Below are positions 53,531 through 62,716 of a DNA stretch of 64,000 nt, in pieces (within the stretch, counting starts at the first letter, position 1; every line of letters begins with the position of its first letter). This DNA is from Streptomyces antibioticus (GTDB lineage Bacteria; Actinomycetota; Actinomycetes; Streptomycetales; Streptomycetaceae), in contig NZ_CM007717.1 of assembly GCF_002019855.1 (NCBI RefSeq), positions 3,683,636 to 3,747,635 on the forward strand. The letters run 5' to 3'. Both the position numbers and the translations under genes were made by a program. The notes under the pieces are model-generated. The model saw only the letters and a list, made by a program, of their open reading frames with translations, had not been told where the DNA came from and did no database searches.

Positions 53531-55159
53531 ATGCGCAAGGGGGCCAAGGCCGCGATAGTCGGGTCCGTGTTCACCGTGATGGTGGGCGGGGCCGCGTACG
53601 GCGCGTTCAACATCGTGGACGCCTTGAACGGGGGCGGGCCCGGGGCCGGTGGGAGCGGTCCCGCGCCGGTGCGGACCGGGCCGCCCAGCGGGCCGGAGGT
53701 GAAGGAGACCAGCGCCGCCTTCTTCGCGGCCTGGGAGAAGGGGCAGCCGAGTGCCGCGGCCGCCCTCACCAACAACGCGCAGAAGGCCGAGGCGCTGCTC
53801 ACCTCCTACGACGGCGCCGCCCACATCACCGGGGTGAAGATCACCCCCGGCGCGGCGGGCGGGGCCACCGTCCCGTTCACCGTGAAGGCCACGGTGTCGT
53901 ACGAGGGCAAGAGCCGGCCGCTGGCCTACGAGAGTTCGCTGACGGTGGTGCGCGGGGTCACCACCGGCAAGGCGCTGGTCGACTGGCAGCCGTCGGTCGT
54001 CCACCCCGAGCTGAAGGACATGGACGACACCCTGGTCACGGGCGAGTCCGCGGCGCCGCCGATCGAGGCGGTGGACCGCGACGGCAAGGTGCTGACGAAG
54101 GAGAAGTACCCCTCCCTCGGGCCGGTCCTGGACCAACTGCGCGCCAAGTACGGCGACAAGGCCGGCGGCACGCCCGGCGTCGAGCTGGCGGTCCATCACG
54201 CCGAGCCGGAGACCGCCGACTCCCCGCTGCTGACCCTCACCGAGGGCAAGGCCGGCCGGCTGCCGACCACGCTCAGCGCGCGCGTCCAGGCGGCCGCGGA
54301 GAAGGCGGTGACCAAGTACCCGGAGTCGTCGGTGGTGGCCGTCAGACCCAGCAGCGGCGAGGTGCTCGCGATCGCCAACAACCGCACCGACGGCTGGAAC
54401 GCCGCCGTCCTCGGCCAGGTCGCGCCCGGCTCCACCATGAAGATCGTCAGCGCGGCCACGTTCATCGACAACGGCGTCACCACCGCGAGCGGGCCCGCGC
54501 CCTGCCCGTCCGAGGCCGTCTGGCAGAGCCAGACCTTCCACAACATCGACGGCATGAAGCCCGACGAGAACGCGACCCTCTCGGAGAGCTTCGCCCGCTC
54601 CTGCAACACGGCGTTCGTGAAGTACGCCGACGACCTGAAGGTGGACACCCTCACCGCCGAGGCCCGCGACCGCTTCGGGATCGGCCTGAACTGGCAGACC
54701 GGCATCGTCTCCTTCGACGGCTCCGTCCCTGCCTCCGGCGGCCCCGACACCGCGGCGAACCTGATCGGCCAGGGCCAGGTGCAGATGAACCCGCTCACCA
54801 TGGCCTCGGTGACGGCGACCGCGATGACGGGCGCCTTCCGCCAGCCGGTGATCGTGCCGCAGAGCCTCGACGGCCGCGAACTCGCCCGCGCGCGGGGCCT
54901 CTCGGCCGACACCGTGGGCCAGTTGCGAGGCATGATGAACCGCACCGCGACCAGCGGCACCGCGGCCGGTGTGATGTCCGGCCTGAGCGGCCGGATCGGC
55001 GCGAAGACCGGCTCCGCCGAGGTCGACGGCCAGGCCAAGTCCAACAGTTGGTTCACCGGCTACCGCGACGACGTCGCCGCCGCCGCGATGGTCCAGGACG
55101 GCGGCCACGGCATCGACGCCTCCGGCCCGCTGGTCGCGGAGGTGCTGCGGGCGGGGTAG
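53531..55159 (+). CDS. Penicillin-binding transpeptidase with MecA-like N-terminal domain (1)
   Basis: A 542-residue class B-like PBP, membrane-anchored by an N-terminal helix (AAIVGSVFTVMVGGAAYGAF). The N-terminal NTF2-like/MecA_N region (about 55-165) precedes the transpeptidase domain. Catalytic motifs: SxxK as GSTMK (S~301), SxN as SCN in FARSCNTAFV and KTG as GAKTGSAEVDG. It crosslinks peptidoglycan, probably in a development-linked role. It is tandem with a paralogue at 55,312 and, before the insertion, lay directly downstream of pmt. Confidence 0.93.
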   Translation: MRKGAKAAIVGSVFTVMVGGAAYGAFNIVDALNGGGPGAGGSGPAPVRTGPPSGPEVKETSAAFFAAWEKGQPSAAAALTNNAQKAEALLTSYDGAAHITGVKITPGAAGGATVPFTVKATVSYEGKSRPLAYESSLTVVRGVTTGKALVDWQPSVVHPELKDMDDTLVTGESAAPPIEAVDRDGKVLTKEKYPSLGPVLDQLRAKYGDKAGGTPGVELAVHHAEPETADSPLLTLTEGKAGRLPTTLSARVQAAAEKAVTKYPESSVVAVRPSSGEVLAIANNRTDGWNAAVLGQVAPGSTMKIVSAATFIDNGVTTASGPAPCPSEAVWQSQTFHNIDGMKPDENATLSESFARSCNTAFVKYADDLKVDTLTAEARDRFGIGLNWQTGIVSFDGSVPASGGPDTAANLIGQGQVQMNPLTMASVTATAMTGAFRQPVIVPQSLDGRELARARGLSADTVGQLRGMMNRTATSGTAAGVMSGLSGRIGAKTGSAEVDGQAKSNSWFTGYRDDVAAAAMVQDGGHGIDASGPLVAEVLRAG

Positions 55160-55311
55160 CCGGGCGAGACACGGGGGGTGGGTGACGTCACACATGGCGT
55201 CACCCCCGCCGGACGGGACTCTAGGGTGGTGCTCGTCGTTGGGTGGGTGAGGGCAGCGAGGGCATCGGGGCGCGGGGGCCCCGCCCCTGGGGATCCGGAG
55301 GATCACAGGCC

Positions 55312-56976
55312 GTGGGCAAGAGAAGACGCGTCGACGAGCGGCGCAACAAGCGGCGGCCGGCCGTCGTCGGCGGCATGGTCGCGGTGGTCGTCGGCGCCAC
55401 CGGCCTCGGCGTCTACGCGCTGTACGGCGGTGCGGCCGCCGAGGACGGCGCGGGCACCGCGAAGAAGCCCGCCGTCAAGACCGGCCCGCTGTCGGCGGCC
55501 GAGGTCACCACCGCGGCGGAGACGTTCCTCACGGCCTGGCAGAAGGGCTCCGTCGCCAAGGCCGCCGCCGCCACCGACGACACGGCGGCCGCCACCGCCC
55601 TGCTCACCGGCTTCGGCAAGGACGCCCGCGTCACGGACGTCACCCTCACCCCCGGCACCCGCACCGGCGACAAGGTGGCGTTCTCCGTCAAGGGCACCGT
55701 CACGTACAAGAAGACCAGCAAGCCGCTCGCCTACGACAGCGCGCTGACCGTCGTCCGGCGGGCGCAGGACGGCAAGCCGCTGGTCGACTGGCAGCCCTCC
55801 GTGGTGCACCCCGACCTCACCGAGGGGGACACCCTGGTGACCGGCGAGGCCGGCGATCCGCCCGTGAAGGCGCTGGACCGGGAGGGCGGCGAGCTGACCA
55901 CCGCGAAGTACCCGTCCCTGGGCACCGTGCTGGACGGCCTGCGCGAGAAGTACGGCAAGAAGGCCGGCGGCACCGCGGGGGTCGAACTGCGCGTGGTGCG
56001 CGGCAAGGCGGCGCAGGCGAAGAAGGTCTCCGACAAGACCCTGCTGGAGCTGAGCAAGGGCACCCCGGGCACCGTCGAGACGACGCTCAGCCCGGCCCTC
56101 CAGGCCGCCGCCGAGCAACAGGTGGCGTCGCGCTCGCGGGCGTCGGTCGTCGCGCTGCGCCCGTCCACGGGCGAGATCCTCGCGGTGGCCAACAGCAACC
56201 GCGGGTTCAACGTGGCCCTCCAGGGCTCCCTGGCCCCCGGCTCCACGATGAAGGTCATCACGTCGTCGCTGCTCATCGAGAAGGGGCTGGCGTCGGCGGA
56301 CAAGGCGCATCCGTGCCCGAAGTACTTCACGTACGGCGGCTGGAAGTTCCAGAACGACGACAAGTTCGAGATCAAGGGCGGCACCTTCAAGGCGAGCTTC
56401 GCCCGCTCCTGCAACACGGCCTTCATCAGCCAGGCCCCCGAGCTGGACGACGACAGCCTGACCAAGCAGGCCCAGCAGGTCTTCGGTCTGTCGCTGAACA
56501 ACTGGTCGGTGGGCGTGCCCACCCTCGACGGCTCGGTGCCGGTGCAGTCGAAGGCCCAGATGGCGGCGGAGCTGATCGGCCAGGGCGGGGTGCGGATGAA
56601 CCCGCTGAACATGGCGTCGGTCGCGGCGACCGTGAAGTCCGGCACCTTCCACCAGCCGTACCTGGTCGCCCCCTCGGTCGACGGCCGCACCCTGGCCACC
56701 GCCGCGCGCGCGATGTCCGCGGACACGCTGGCGCAGCTCCGGGAGCTGATGAACTACACCGCCGGGTACGGCACGGCCGCCGGGGCGATGTCGGGCCTCG
56801 GCCCGGACTACGGCGCCAAGACCGGCTCGGCGGAGGTCGACAACCAGGAGAAGCCGAACGGCTGGTTCACCGCGTACCGGGGCGACCTCGCGGCCGCCGG
56901 TGTCGTCCAGGCGGGCGGCCACGGCAGCGACACGGCGGGGCCGATCGTGGCGGCGCTGCTGAAGACGGGGAGCTGA
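55312..56976 (+). CDS. Penicillin-binding transpeptidase with MecA-like N-terminal domain (2)
   Basis: A 554-residue paralogue of the preceding gene. It has a basic N-terminus (VGKRRRVDERRNKRR), a membrane anchor (VVGGMVAVVVGATGLGVYAL), a MecA_N-like domain (about 65-180) and a transpeptidase domain with GSTMK (S~311), SCN in FARSCNTAFIS and GAKTGSAEVDN. GTG 55312 has GGAGG ~10 nt upstream. The pair probably arose by tandem duplication. ssgE follows convergently. Confidence 0.93.
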   Translation: MGKRRRVDERRNKRRPAVVGGMVAVVVGATGLGVYALYGGAAAEDGAGTAKKPAVKTGPLSAAEVTTAAETFLTAWQKGSVAKAAAATDDTAAATALLTGFGKDARVTDVTLTPGTRTGDKVAFSVKGTVTYKKTSKPLAYDSALTVVRRAQDGKPLVDWQPSVVHPDLTEGDTLVTGEAGDPPVKALDREGGELTTAKYPSLGTVLDGLREKYGKKAGGTAGVELRVVRGKAAQAKKVSDKTLLELSKGTPGTVETTLSPALQAAAEQQVASRSRASVVALRPSTGEILAVANSNRGFNVALQGSLAPGSTMKVITSSLLIEKGLASADKAHPCPKYFTYGGWKFQNDDKFEIKGGTFKASFARSCNTAFISQAPELDDDSLTKQAQQVFGLSLNNWSVGVPTLDGSVPVQSKAQMAAELIGQGGVRMNPLNMASVAATVKSGTFHQPYLVAPSVDGRTLATAARAMSADTLAQLRELMNYTAGYGTAAGAMSGLGPDYGAKTGSAEVDNQEKPNGWFTAYRGDLAAAGVVQAGGHGSDTAGPIVAALLKTGS

Positions 56977-57000
56977 GCGCCGTAGACCCGGATCAGCGGG

Positions 57001-57378
57001 TCAGCGGCTTTCGGCCGTCGTGGTCAGCCGGGCCACCGGCAGCCCCTCCGCGTAGGTGCGGCGCAGAAATCTGACCAGCGCCTTGGACTCGAACTGCACC
57101 ACCGAGACACCGTGCGCGGAGTGGAACTCGACGACGGCCTGCACCCGGCCGCACGGCCACACCCGCACCTCGCCGGTGCCGGCCGGTGCGCGCAGCCCCT
57201 GTTCGAGGAGCGTGCGGGCGAAGGTCCACTCGTGCCGGTCGGGCAGCCCGACGCACACCGAGCGGGGATCGTCGTCGGGGTCGTAGCGCAGGACGACGGG
57301 AACGGCCGTGCGCTCCTCCTCGACCATGTCCGCGTCGGTGACGATATGGGCGCGCGCGTACTGCTCGACTACAGACAT
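57001..57378 (-). CDS. ssgE: SsgA-like sporulation/cell division protein SsgE
   Basis: A 125-residue SALP family protein, actinomycete-specific. Marks: VVLRYDPDDDPRSVCVGLPD (the DPYAV-like core), WTFARTLLEQGLRAPAGTGE, VRVWPCGRVQAVVEFHSAHG and FESKALVRFLRRTYAEG. SsgE is reported to affect spore-chain length and spore release (family knowledge). The symbol rests on its place beside tandem PBPs in S. coelicolor, from memory. Short paralogues are hard to tell apart by eye, so ssgE is the likely but not proven member. Confidence 0.88.
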   Translation of the reverse strand: MSVVEQYARAHIVTDADMVEEERTAVPVVLRYDPDDDPRSVCVGLPDRHEWTFARTLLEQGLRAPAGTGEVRVWPCGRVQAVVEFHSAHGVSVVQFESKALVRFLRRTYAEGLPVARLTTTAESR

Positions 57379-57531
57379 CGGCCGACCCTCTCACGCAGCG
57401 TGACCTGGGCGGAAGTCGTCGCACGGAAGTCGCGGCGACCACTCCCTCCTCCAATGTCGCACATCTGACGGAATACGCCTTTCCGTACCCCGCCTCATCT
57501 CACATCCGCGATAAAACCAGCCACTCGCTCT

Positions 57532-57561
57532 TGCGAATCGTTCGCATTAAGCCACTATCAT
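57532..57561 (+). promoter_or_regulatory. Nur-box-like palindrome and leaderless promoter of the nickel transporter
   Basis: TGCGAATCGTTCGCA (57,532-57,546) is a perfect-armed palindrome with TGC-N9-GCA spacing, matching the Nur (nickel-responsive Fur) box. TATCAT (57,556-57,561) is a -10 element 6 nt before the GTG at 57,568, so the transcript is probably leaderless and the palindrome overlaps the -35 region. Confidence 0.68.
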
Positions 57562-57567
57562 CGAACG

Positions 57568-58623
57568 GTGCACGTACCCGACGGATTCATCAACGCCCCG
57601 ACCTCCGCCGTCGCCGGAGTCGTCGCCGCCGGCGCCATCGCCGTGAGCCTGCGCGGCGCGCGCCGTGAACTCGACGACCGCACGGCGCCGTTGGCCGGCC
57701 TCGTGGCGGCGTTCATCTTCGCCGTGCAGATGCTGAACTTCCCCGTCGCGGCCGGGACAAGCGGCCATCTGCTCGGCGGCGCGCTCGCCGCGATACTCGT
57801 GGGCCCCTTCACCGGGGTCCTGTGCGTGTCCGTGGTCCTGCTGATGCAGGGCATCCTCTTCGCCGACGGCGGACTGACCGCGCTCGGCGTCAACATCACC
57901 GTCATGGCCGGGGTGACGACGGTCGTCGCGTACGCCGTCTTCCGCGGCCTGCTCAAGGTGCTGCCGCGCAGCCGCCGTTCGGTGACCGCGGCCTCCTTCA
58001 CCGCCGCGCTGCTGTCGGTGCCGGCCGCCGCCCTCGCCTTCACCCTCATCTACTGGATCGGCGGCACCACCGACATCCCGATCGGCAAGGTCGCCACCGC
58101 CATGGTCGGCGTGCATGTGCTGATCGGCATCGGCGAGGCCGTGATCACCGCGCTCACCGTCGGCGCCGTCATCGCCGTCCGCCCGGACCTGGTCCACGGC
58201 GCGCGCGGTCTGACGCCCAGGCTCCAGCTCCGGGTGAACGGCGAACTCGTGGACGCGCCCCCCGCCGAGGAGGCGCCCACGGCGCCCGTCGCGGCGCGCA
58301 CCTCCCGGCGCACGCTGTGGATCAGCGGTCTGGTCACCTCCCTCGTCCTGGCCGGCTTCGTCAGCTTCTACGCCTCCGCCAACCCCGACGGCCTGGAGAA
58401 GGTCGCCGCGGACAAGGGCATCGACAAGAAGGTCGAGGAGCACGCGGCCGCCGACTCCCCGCTCGCCGACTACGGCGTCAAGGACGTGACGAACGCCCGG
58501 CTCTCCGGCGGTCTCGCGGGCGTGATCGGCGTCGGCGTGACCGTGGTCGCGGGCAGCGCGGTGTTCTGGGCGGTGCGCAGGCGCCGTGCGGAGGACGTGT
58601 CCCCGGCGAGCACGAGCGTCTGA
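57568..58623 (+). CDS. Nickel/cobalt ECF transporter S component, CbiM-CbiN (NikMN) fusion
   Basis: A 351-residue membrane protein. The N-terminal MHVPDGFINAP metal-binding motif (Met-His at positions 1-2) defines CbiM/NikM; residues 1-~215 form the CbiM six-helix domain (VQMLNFPVAAGTSGHLLGGA, GPFTGVLCVSVVLLMQGILF). The C-terminal ~110 residues (TLWISGLVTSLVLAGFVSFY ... LSGGLAGVIGVGVTVVAGSA) form the two-helix CbiN/NikN domain. It imports Ni2+ or Co2+ with the CbiQ and CbiO genes downstream. The Nur-like box points to nickel. The initiator must give an N-terminal Met-His, so GTG 57568 is right. Confidence 0.92.
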   Translation: MHVPDGFINAPTSAVAGVVAAGAIAVSLRGARRELDDRTAPLAGLVAAFIFAVQMLNFPVAAGTSGHLLGGALAAILVGPFTGVLCVSVVLLMQGILFADGGLTALGVNITVMAGVTTVVAYAVFRGLLKVLPRSRRSVTAASFTAALLSVPAAALAFTLIYWIGGTTDIPIGKVATAMVGVHVLIGIGEAVITALTVGAVIAVRPDLVHGARGLTPRLQLRVNGELVDAPPAEEAPTAPVAARTSRRTLWISGLVTSLVLAGFVSFYASANPDGLEKVAADKGIDKKVEEHAAADSPLADYGVKDVTNARLSGGLAGVIGVGVTVVAGSAVFWAVRRRRAEDVSPASTSV

Positions 58624-58624
58624 C

Positions 58625-59386
58625 ATGGGAGCGGGGCACGCCCACCGGCTGTACCGGCACGGGCACTCGCCGGTGCACGCGCTGCCGCCGCACACCAAGC
58701 TCGCCGCCGCCTTCGCCTTCGTGGTCGTCGTCGTCTCGACGCCGCGCGAGGCGATGTGGGCGTTCGGGGTGTACGCGCTGCTGCTCGCCGTCGTGGCGCA
58801 CCGCGCGCGCGTACCGGCCGGCTTCCTGCTGAAGCGGCTGCTGATCGAGGTGCCGTTCGTGGCGTTCGCCGTGCTGATGCCCTTCGTGGCGGAGGGCGAG
58901 CGGGTGGACGTCCTCGGCCTGTCCCTCAGCGTCAACGGTCTGTGGGGCGCCTGGAACGTCCTCGCCAAGGGCACCCTCGGCGTCGCCGCCTCCGTCCTCC
59001 TCGCCGCCACCACCGAACTGCGCGCCCTGCTGCTCGGCCTCCAGCGGCTGAAGCTGCCCCCGCTGCTGGTCCAGATCGCCTCCTTCATGATCCGCTACGG
59101 CGATCTCATCACCGACGAGATGCGCCGCATGCGGATCGCCCGGGAGTCCCGCGGCTTCGAGGCCTCCGGGGTGCGCCACTGGGGGGTGCTCGCGAAGTCG
59201 GCGGGCGCGCTGTTCATCCGCTCCTACGAACGCGGCGAGCGGGTGCATCTGGCCATGATGAGCCGGGGGTACGCCGGTGCGATGCCGGTGATCGACGAGG
59301 TGACCGCGACCCGGGCCCAGTGGTCGTACGCCTTCGCCCTGCCGGCCGCCGCGCTGGCGGTGTGCGTGGTGGGGTGGACGCTGTGA
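58625..59386 (+). CDS. ECF transporter T component CbiQ/NikQ
   Basis: A 253-residue membrane protein with 5-6 helices and the coupling motifs of T components (MRIARESRGFEASG and AMMSRGYAGAMP, the two Ala-Arg-Gly-type boxes that bind the ATPase). Starts 2 bp after the CbiMN stop. Also HGHSPVHALPPHTKL near the N-terminus, typical of CbiQ. Confidence 0.92.
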   Translation: MGAGHAHRLYRHGHSPVHALPPHTKLAAAFAFVVVVVSTPREAMWAFGVYALLLAVVAHRARVPAGFLLKRLLIEVPFVAFAVLMPFVAEGERVDVLGLSLSVNGLWGAWNVLAKGTLGVAASVLLAATTELRALLLGLQRLKLPPLLVQIASFMIRYGDLITDEMRRMRIARESRGFEASGVRHWGVLAKSAGALFIRSYERGERVHLAMMSRGYAGAMPVIDEVTATRAQWSYAFALPAAALAVCVVGWTL

Positions 59387-60177
59387 ATTCCGACGCCTTC
59401 GCCGGCCGTGGTGGGATGGATTCCGTGAGCACTGCTTCCCTGGAGGTCTCCGGCCTCGCCTTCGCCTATCCCGACGGCCATCAGGCCCTGTTCGGCGTGG
59501 ACTTCTCGGTCGCGCGCGGCGAACGGGTCGCGCTGCTCGGGCCGAACGGCGCCGGCAAGACGACCCTCGTGCTGCATCTGAACGGCATCCTGAGCGGCGG
59601 CGCCGGGACGGTCACGGTCGCCGGACTGCCCGTCGGCAAGCGGCACATGGCCGAGATCCGGCGCAAGGTCGGCATCGTCTTCCAGGACCCGGACGACCAG
59701 TTGTTCATGCCGACGGTCCGCGAGGACGTCGCGTTCGGTCCGGCCGCGGCCGGGATGAAGGGCGCCGAGCTGGAGGAGCGGGTCGACCGCGCGCTCGGGC
59801 AGGTCGGCATGGCGGAGTTCAAGGACCGCCCGCCGCACCACCTCTCCTTCGGACAGCGCCGCCGGGTCGCCGTCGCCACGGTCCTCGCGATGGACCCCGA
59901 GATCCTGGTCCTGGACGAGCCGTCCTCCAACCTCGACCCCGCCTCGCGCCGTGAACTCGCCGACATCCTGCGGGCGTTGGACGTCACCGTCCTGATGGTC
60001 ACGCACGATCTGCCGTACGCCCTCGAACTGTGCCCGCGCGCCCTGATCCTGAGCGACGGCGTGATCGCGGCCGACGGGCGCACCGGCGAACTGCTCGCCG
60101 ACGAGGCGCTGATGAGCGCGCATCGGCTGGAGTTGCCCTTCGGGTTCGACCCGCGCACCGCGACAATGGGCGCGTGA
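59383..60177 (+). CDS. ECF transporter ATPase CbiO/NikO
   Basis: A 264-residue ABC ATPase: Walker A LLGPNGAGKTTLVL, Q-loop VGIVFQDPDDQLFM, signature HLSFGQRRRVAVATVL (LSFGQ variant usual for CbiO), Walker B ILVLDEPSSNLD and H-loop MVTHDLPYAL. GTG 59383 overlaps the cbiQ stop (GTGA); GTG 59425 would also give a full ATPase. The stop overlaps the start of ohrR by 4 bp. Confidence 0.92.
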   Translation: MNSDAFAGRGGMDSVSTASLEVSGLAFAYPDGHQALFGVDFSVARGERVALLGPNGAGKTTLVLHLNGILSGGAGTVTVAGLPVGKRHMAEIRRKVGIVFQDPDDQLFMPTVREDVAFGPAAAGMKGAELEERVDRALGQVGMAEFKDRPPHHLSFGQRRRVAVATVLAMDPEILVLDEPSSNLDPASRRELADILRALDVTVLMVTHDLPYALELCPRALILSDGVIAADGRTGELLADEALMSAHRLELPFGFDPRTATMGA

Positions 60178-60650
60178 CGAACCAGGAGAGCGACGGCTCA
60201 CTGCTGCTCGACGACCAACTCTGCTTCGCGCTGTACGCGGCCCAGCGGGCGGTGACCTCCGCCTATCGCCCGCTCCTCGACGAACTCGGCCTCACCTACC
60301 CGCAGTACCTCGTGCTGCTGGTGCTGTGGGAGCGCGGCGAGACGACCGTCAAGGAGCTGGCGGCGGCGCTGCGGCTCGACTACGGCACGGTGTCGCCGCT
60401 GCTGAAGCGGCTGGAGGCGGCCGGGCTCGTGCGCCGGGAGCGCGCGGCGCGGGACGAGCGCTCGGTGCTGGTCGCGTGCACCGGGCGCGGCGAGGAACTC
60501 AAGGGGCGCGCGGCGCGGGTGCCGGGCGCGCTGATGGCGGCGACGGATCTCGCGGACGCGGAGGTCGCGCGGCTGCGCGAGGAGCTGCGGCGGCTCGCGG
60601 ACCGGGCGCAGGCGGCGGCGGGACGGCTCGATGACGGCCACCTGAGGTAG
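60174..60650 (+). CDS. ohrR: MarR family organic-hydroperoxide regulator OhrR
   Basis: A 158-residue MarR winged helix with the OhrR redox Cys at position 17 (LLLDDQLCFALYAAQRAVTS) and the Tyr-rich YRPLLDELGLTYPQYLVLLV. DNA-binding region TVKELAAALRLDYGTVSPLL, wing ARDERSVLVACTGRG. Oxidation of the Cys releases it from DNA. Its GTGA overlap with cbiO is unusual, since it links it to the metal transporter operon. ohr follows 98 bp downstream behind a palindrome. Confidence 0.9.
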   Translation: MTNQESDGSLLLDDQLCFALYAAQRAVTSAYRPLLDELGLTYPQYLVLLVLWERGETTVKELAAALRLDYGTVSPLLKRLEAAGLVRRERAARDERSVLVACTGRGEELKGRAARVPGALMAATDLADAEVARLREELRRLADRAQAAAGRLDDGHLR

Positions 60651-60665
60651 TTACCTGAGGTAACT
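60649..60665. promoter_or_regulatory. OhrR operator upstream of ohr
   Basis: AGTTACCTGAGGTAACT is a 17 bp palindrome with a one-base centre. A second ACCTGAGGTA copy overlaps the end of ohrR at 60,640-60,649. It is the likely OhrR binding site controlling ohr. Confidence 0.78.
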
Positions 60666-60748
60666 TCCCCCCTGCCGGGAGACTCTCGACCTACCGGCCG
60701 GTACCTTGTGCACGATGCAGTTGGGCACAATGCTGGGAGGTCCCCGCC

Positions 60749-61204
60749 GTGACAGAAGGCGCCGAGACGGAAGCGGTCGACACCCGTCCGACGAAGATCA
60801 TGTACGTCGCCGAGGCCACCGCGCACGGCGGCCGCGACGGCTTCGTGACCAGCCAGGACGGGCAGATCAAGCTGAAGGTGGCGATGCCGCCGGAGCTGGG
60901 CGGGGACGGCAACGGCACCAACCCCGAGCAGCTCTTCGCGGCCGGCTACAGCGCCTGCTTCCACAACGCGCTGATCCTCGTCGGCAACCGGGCCGGCTAC
61001 GACCTGGCCGGCTCGACCGTCGCCGCGAAGGTGGGCATCGGTCCCAACAGGACCAAGGGGTACGGCCTCGCCGTCGCCCTCAGCGTCTCCCTGCCGATCC
61101 TCGACGCCGGCCTCGCCGAGAAGCTGGTCGACGCGGCGCACGAGGTGTGCCCGTACTCGAACGCCACCCGCGGCAACATCGACGTCACGATCCTGCTGGG
61201 CTGA
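60749..61204 (+). CDS. ohr: Organic hydroperoxide resistance protein Ohr
   Basis: A 151-residue Ohr/OsmC peroxidase that reduces organic hydroperoxides using lipoyl/thiol donors. Contains YVAEATAHGGRDGFVTSQDG, the first catalytic Cys in FAAGYSACFHNAL (C70) and the second in HEVCPYSNATRGNIDV (C134), as well as the substrate-binding NPEQLF. The first ~13 residues extend beyond the usual start. GTG 60749 has GGGAGG ~8 nt upstream. Expressed from its own OhrR-controlled promoter. Confidence 0.95.
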   Translation: MTEGAETEAVDTRPTKIMYVAEATAHGGRDGFVTSQDGQIKLKVAMPPELGGDGNGTNPEQLFAAGYSACFHNALILVGNRAGYDLAGSTVAAKVGIGPNRTKGYGLAVALSVSLPILDAGLAEKLVDAAHEVCPYSNATRGNIDVTILLG

Positions 61205-61278
61205 CGCCGGACAGGAATCAGTGGCCGGACGCGGGTGTTGTCGTGAGCGTCGAAGGCGCTGCGGTGGAAAAGGGGCGG

Positions 61279-62451
61279 ATGGGCGTGGGCGTGGACGTGC
61301 ACGGTGCGGTGGCCGAGGGCTACGAGCCGGTCCGGGAGGCGTTCGTACGCAACTTCGAGACACTCGGCGACCGGGGCGCGGCCGTGGCCGTCTACCGCGA
61401 CGGGCACAAGGTCGTGGACCTGTGGGGCGGCACCCGGGACGTCGACGGCACCGCCCCCTGGGAGCAGGGCACCGCGCAGATCGTGCGGTCCGCGACCAAG
61501 GGCGTCGCCGCCGCCGTCCTCCTGCTGCTCCACCAGCGCGGCGAGCTCGACCTGGACGCGCCGGTGGGGGCGTACTGGCCGGAGTACAAGACGGCCGGCA
61601 AGGAACGCACCCTGGTGTGGCACGTGCTCGCGCACCGGGCGGGCGTGCCCGCGCTGGACCGGCCGCTGAGCCCCGCCGAGGCCGCCGACCCCGACCTCGG
61701 CGCCGCGGCCGTCGCGGCACAGGCCCCGGCCTGGGAGCCGGGCACCGACCACGGCTACCACGCGCAGACCTACAGCTGGCTGACGGGCGAGCTGGTGCGC
61801 CGGGTCACCGGGCGGAACGTCGGCGCGTGGATCGCCGACGAGATCGCCGGGCCGGTCGGCGCCGACCTGTGGCTCGGGCTGCCCGAGGCGCAGCGGGCGC
61901 GGGTGGGGCGCGTGGGGAAGATCGACGCGCCGGCGCCCACGGGGGCGCTCAGGACCAAGCCCAAGCCGGCCGTCACCGCCGCCTGGACCGACCCCGGCTC
62001 CCTCACCCGGCGCGCCTTCGCCGCGATCACGCCGCTGCCCGACGAGAACGACCCCGGCTACCGCGCGGCCGTCCTGCCCGCCTCCAACGGCATCGCGACC
62101 GCCGACGGCCTGGCCCGCTTCTACGCCTCCCTCATCGGCGAGGTGGACGGCGGGAAGCGGCTGTTCACACCGGAGACGGTCGAACTGGCCCGCGGCGAGC
62201 GCTCCGCCGGACCGGACCGGGTCCTGGTGGTCCACACCCGGTTCGGCCTCGGCTCGATGCTGCACGGCGCCGCGTCCCCGCTGCTGTCACCCGCCTCCTT
62301 CGGCCACCCGGGCCGCGGCGGCGCCCTCGGCCTCGCCGACCCGGAGTCCGGCCTCGCGTTCGGCTATGTCACCAACGGCTTCCGGACGAGCGTGACGGCG
62401 GACCCGAGGGCCCAGGCCCTGCTGAGGGCGCTGCGCACGGCTACACGTTGA
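61279..62451 (+). CDS. Serine beta-lactamase-fold esterase/hydrolase (EstB-like)
   Basis: A 390-residue class C beta-lactamase family protein without a signal peptide. The SxxK is in IVRSATKGVAAAVLLLLHQR (about residue 75), a Tyr-containing motif is in YHAQTYSWLTGELVRR, and the third-box region is FGHPGRGGALGLADP (HPGRGG-type). Also VAVYRDGHKVVDLWGG. Such cytoplasmic members act as esterases or peptidases on unknown substrates. ATG 61279 follows AAAAGGGGCGG; GTG 61243 is an alternative. Confidence 0.87.
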   Translation: MGVGVDVHGAVAEGYEPVREAFVRNFETLGDRGAAVAVYRDGHKVVDLWGGTRDVDGTAPWEQGTAQIVRSATKGVAAAVLLLLHQRGELDLDAPVGAYWPEYKTAGKERTLVWHVLAHRAGVPALDRPLSPAEAADPDLGAAAVAAQAPAWEPGTDHGYHAQTYSWLTGELVRRVTGRNVGAWIADEIAGPVGADLWLGLPEAQRARVGRVGKIDAPAPTGALRTKPKPAVTAAWTDPGSLTRRAFAAITPLPDENDPGYRAAVLPASNGIATADGLARFYASLIGEVDGGKRLFTPETVELARGERSAGPDRVLVVHTRFGLGSMLHGAASPLLSPASFGHPGRGGALGLADPESGLAFGYVTNGFRTSVTADPRAQALLRALRTATR

Positions 62452-62716
62452 TGGGGTGCGAGGTCCGCCCCGACGCCTCGTCGATCTCCGTGTGCGCCTT
62501 GGTGAGCAGCCGCATGGCGATCTCGTTCAACGCGCGGGCGCCCGCGATCTCCTCGCCCACCCGTGGCTGGTCGGAATCGATGGTGTGCCGCACCGCGTGC
62601 CCGTGCGCCCGCACCTCGGTGCCGTCGGGCAACCGGACCAGGGCGGCCGCGTCCGTGCGCCGCCCGTCCTCCTTGAACTCCAGCTCGACATGCCATCCCA
62701 CAGTGGTGTGCATCAT
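62441..62716 (-). CDS. DUF1876 (dsRBD-like) small protein
   Basis: A 91-residue protein (TTVGWHVELEFKEDGRRTDA, AALVRLPDGTEVRAHGHAVR, ALNEIAMRLLTKAHTEIDEA) of the DUF1876 family, common in actinobacteria, with a dsRBD-like alpha/beta fold and unknown role. ATG 62716 has GGAGG 8 nt upstream. The 3' end overlaps the convergent hydrolase gene by 11 bp. Confidence 0.9.
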   Translation of the reverse strand: MMHTTVGWHVELEFKEDGRRTDAAALVRLPDGTEVRAHGHAVRHTIDSDQPRVGEEIAGARALNEIAMRLLTKAHTEIDEASGRTSHPINV

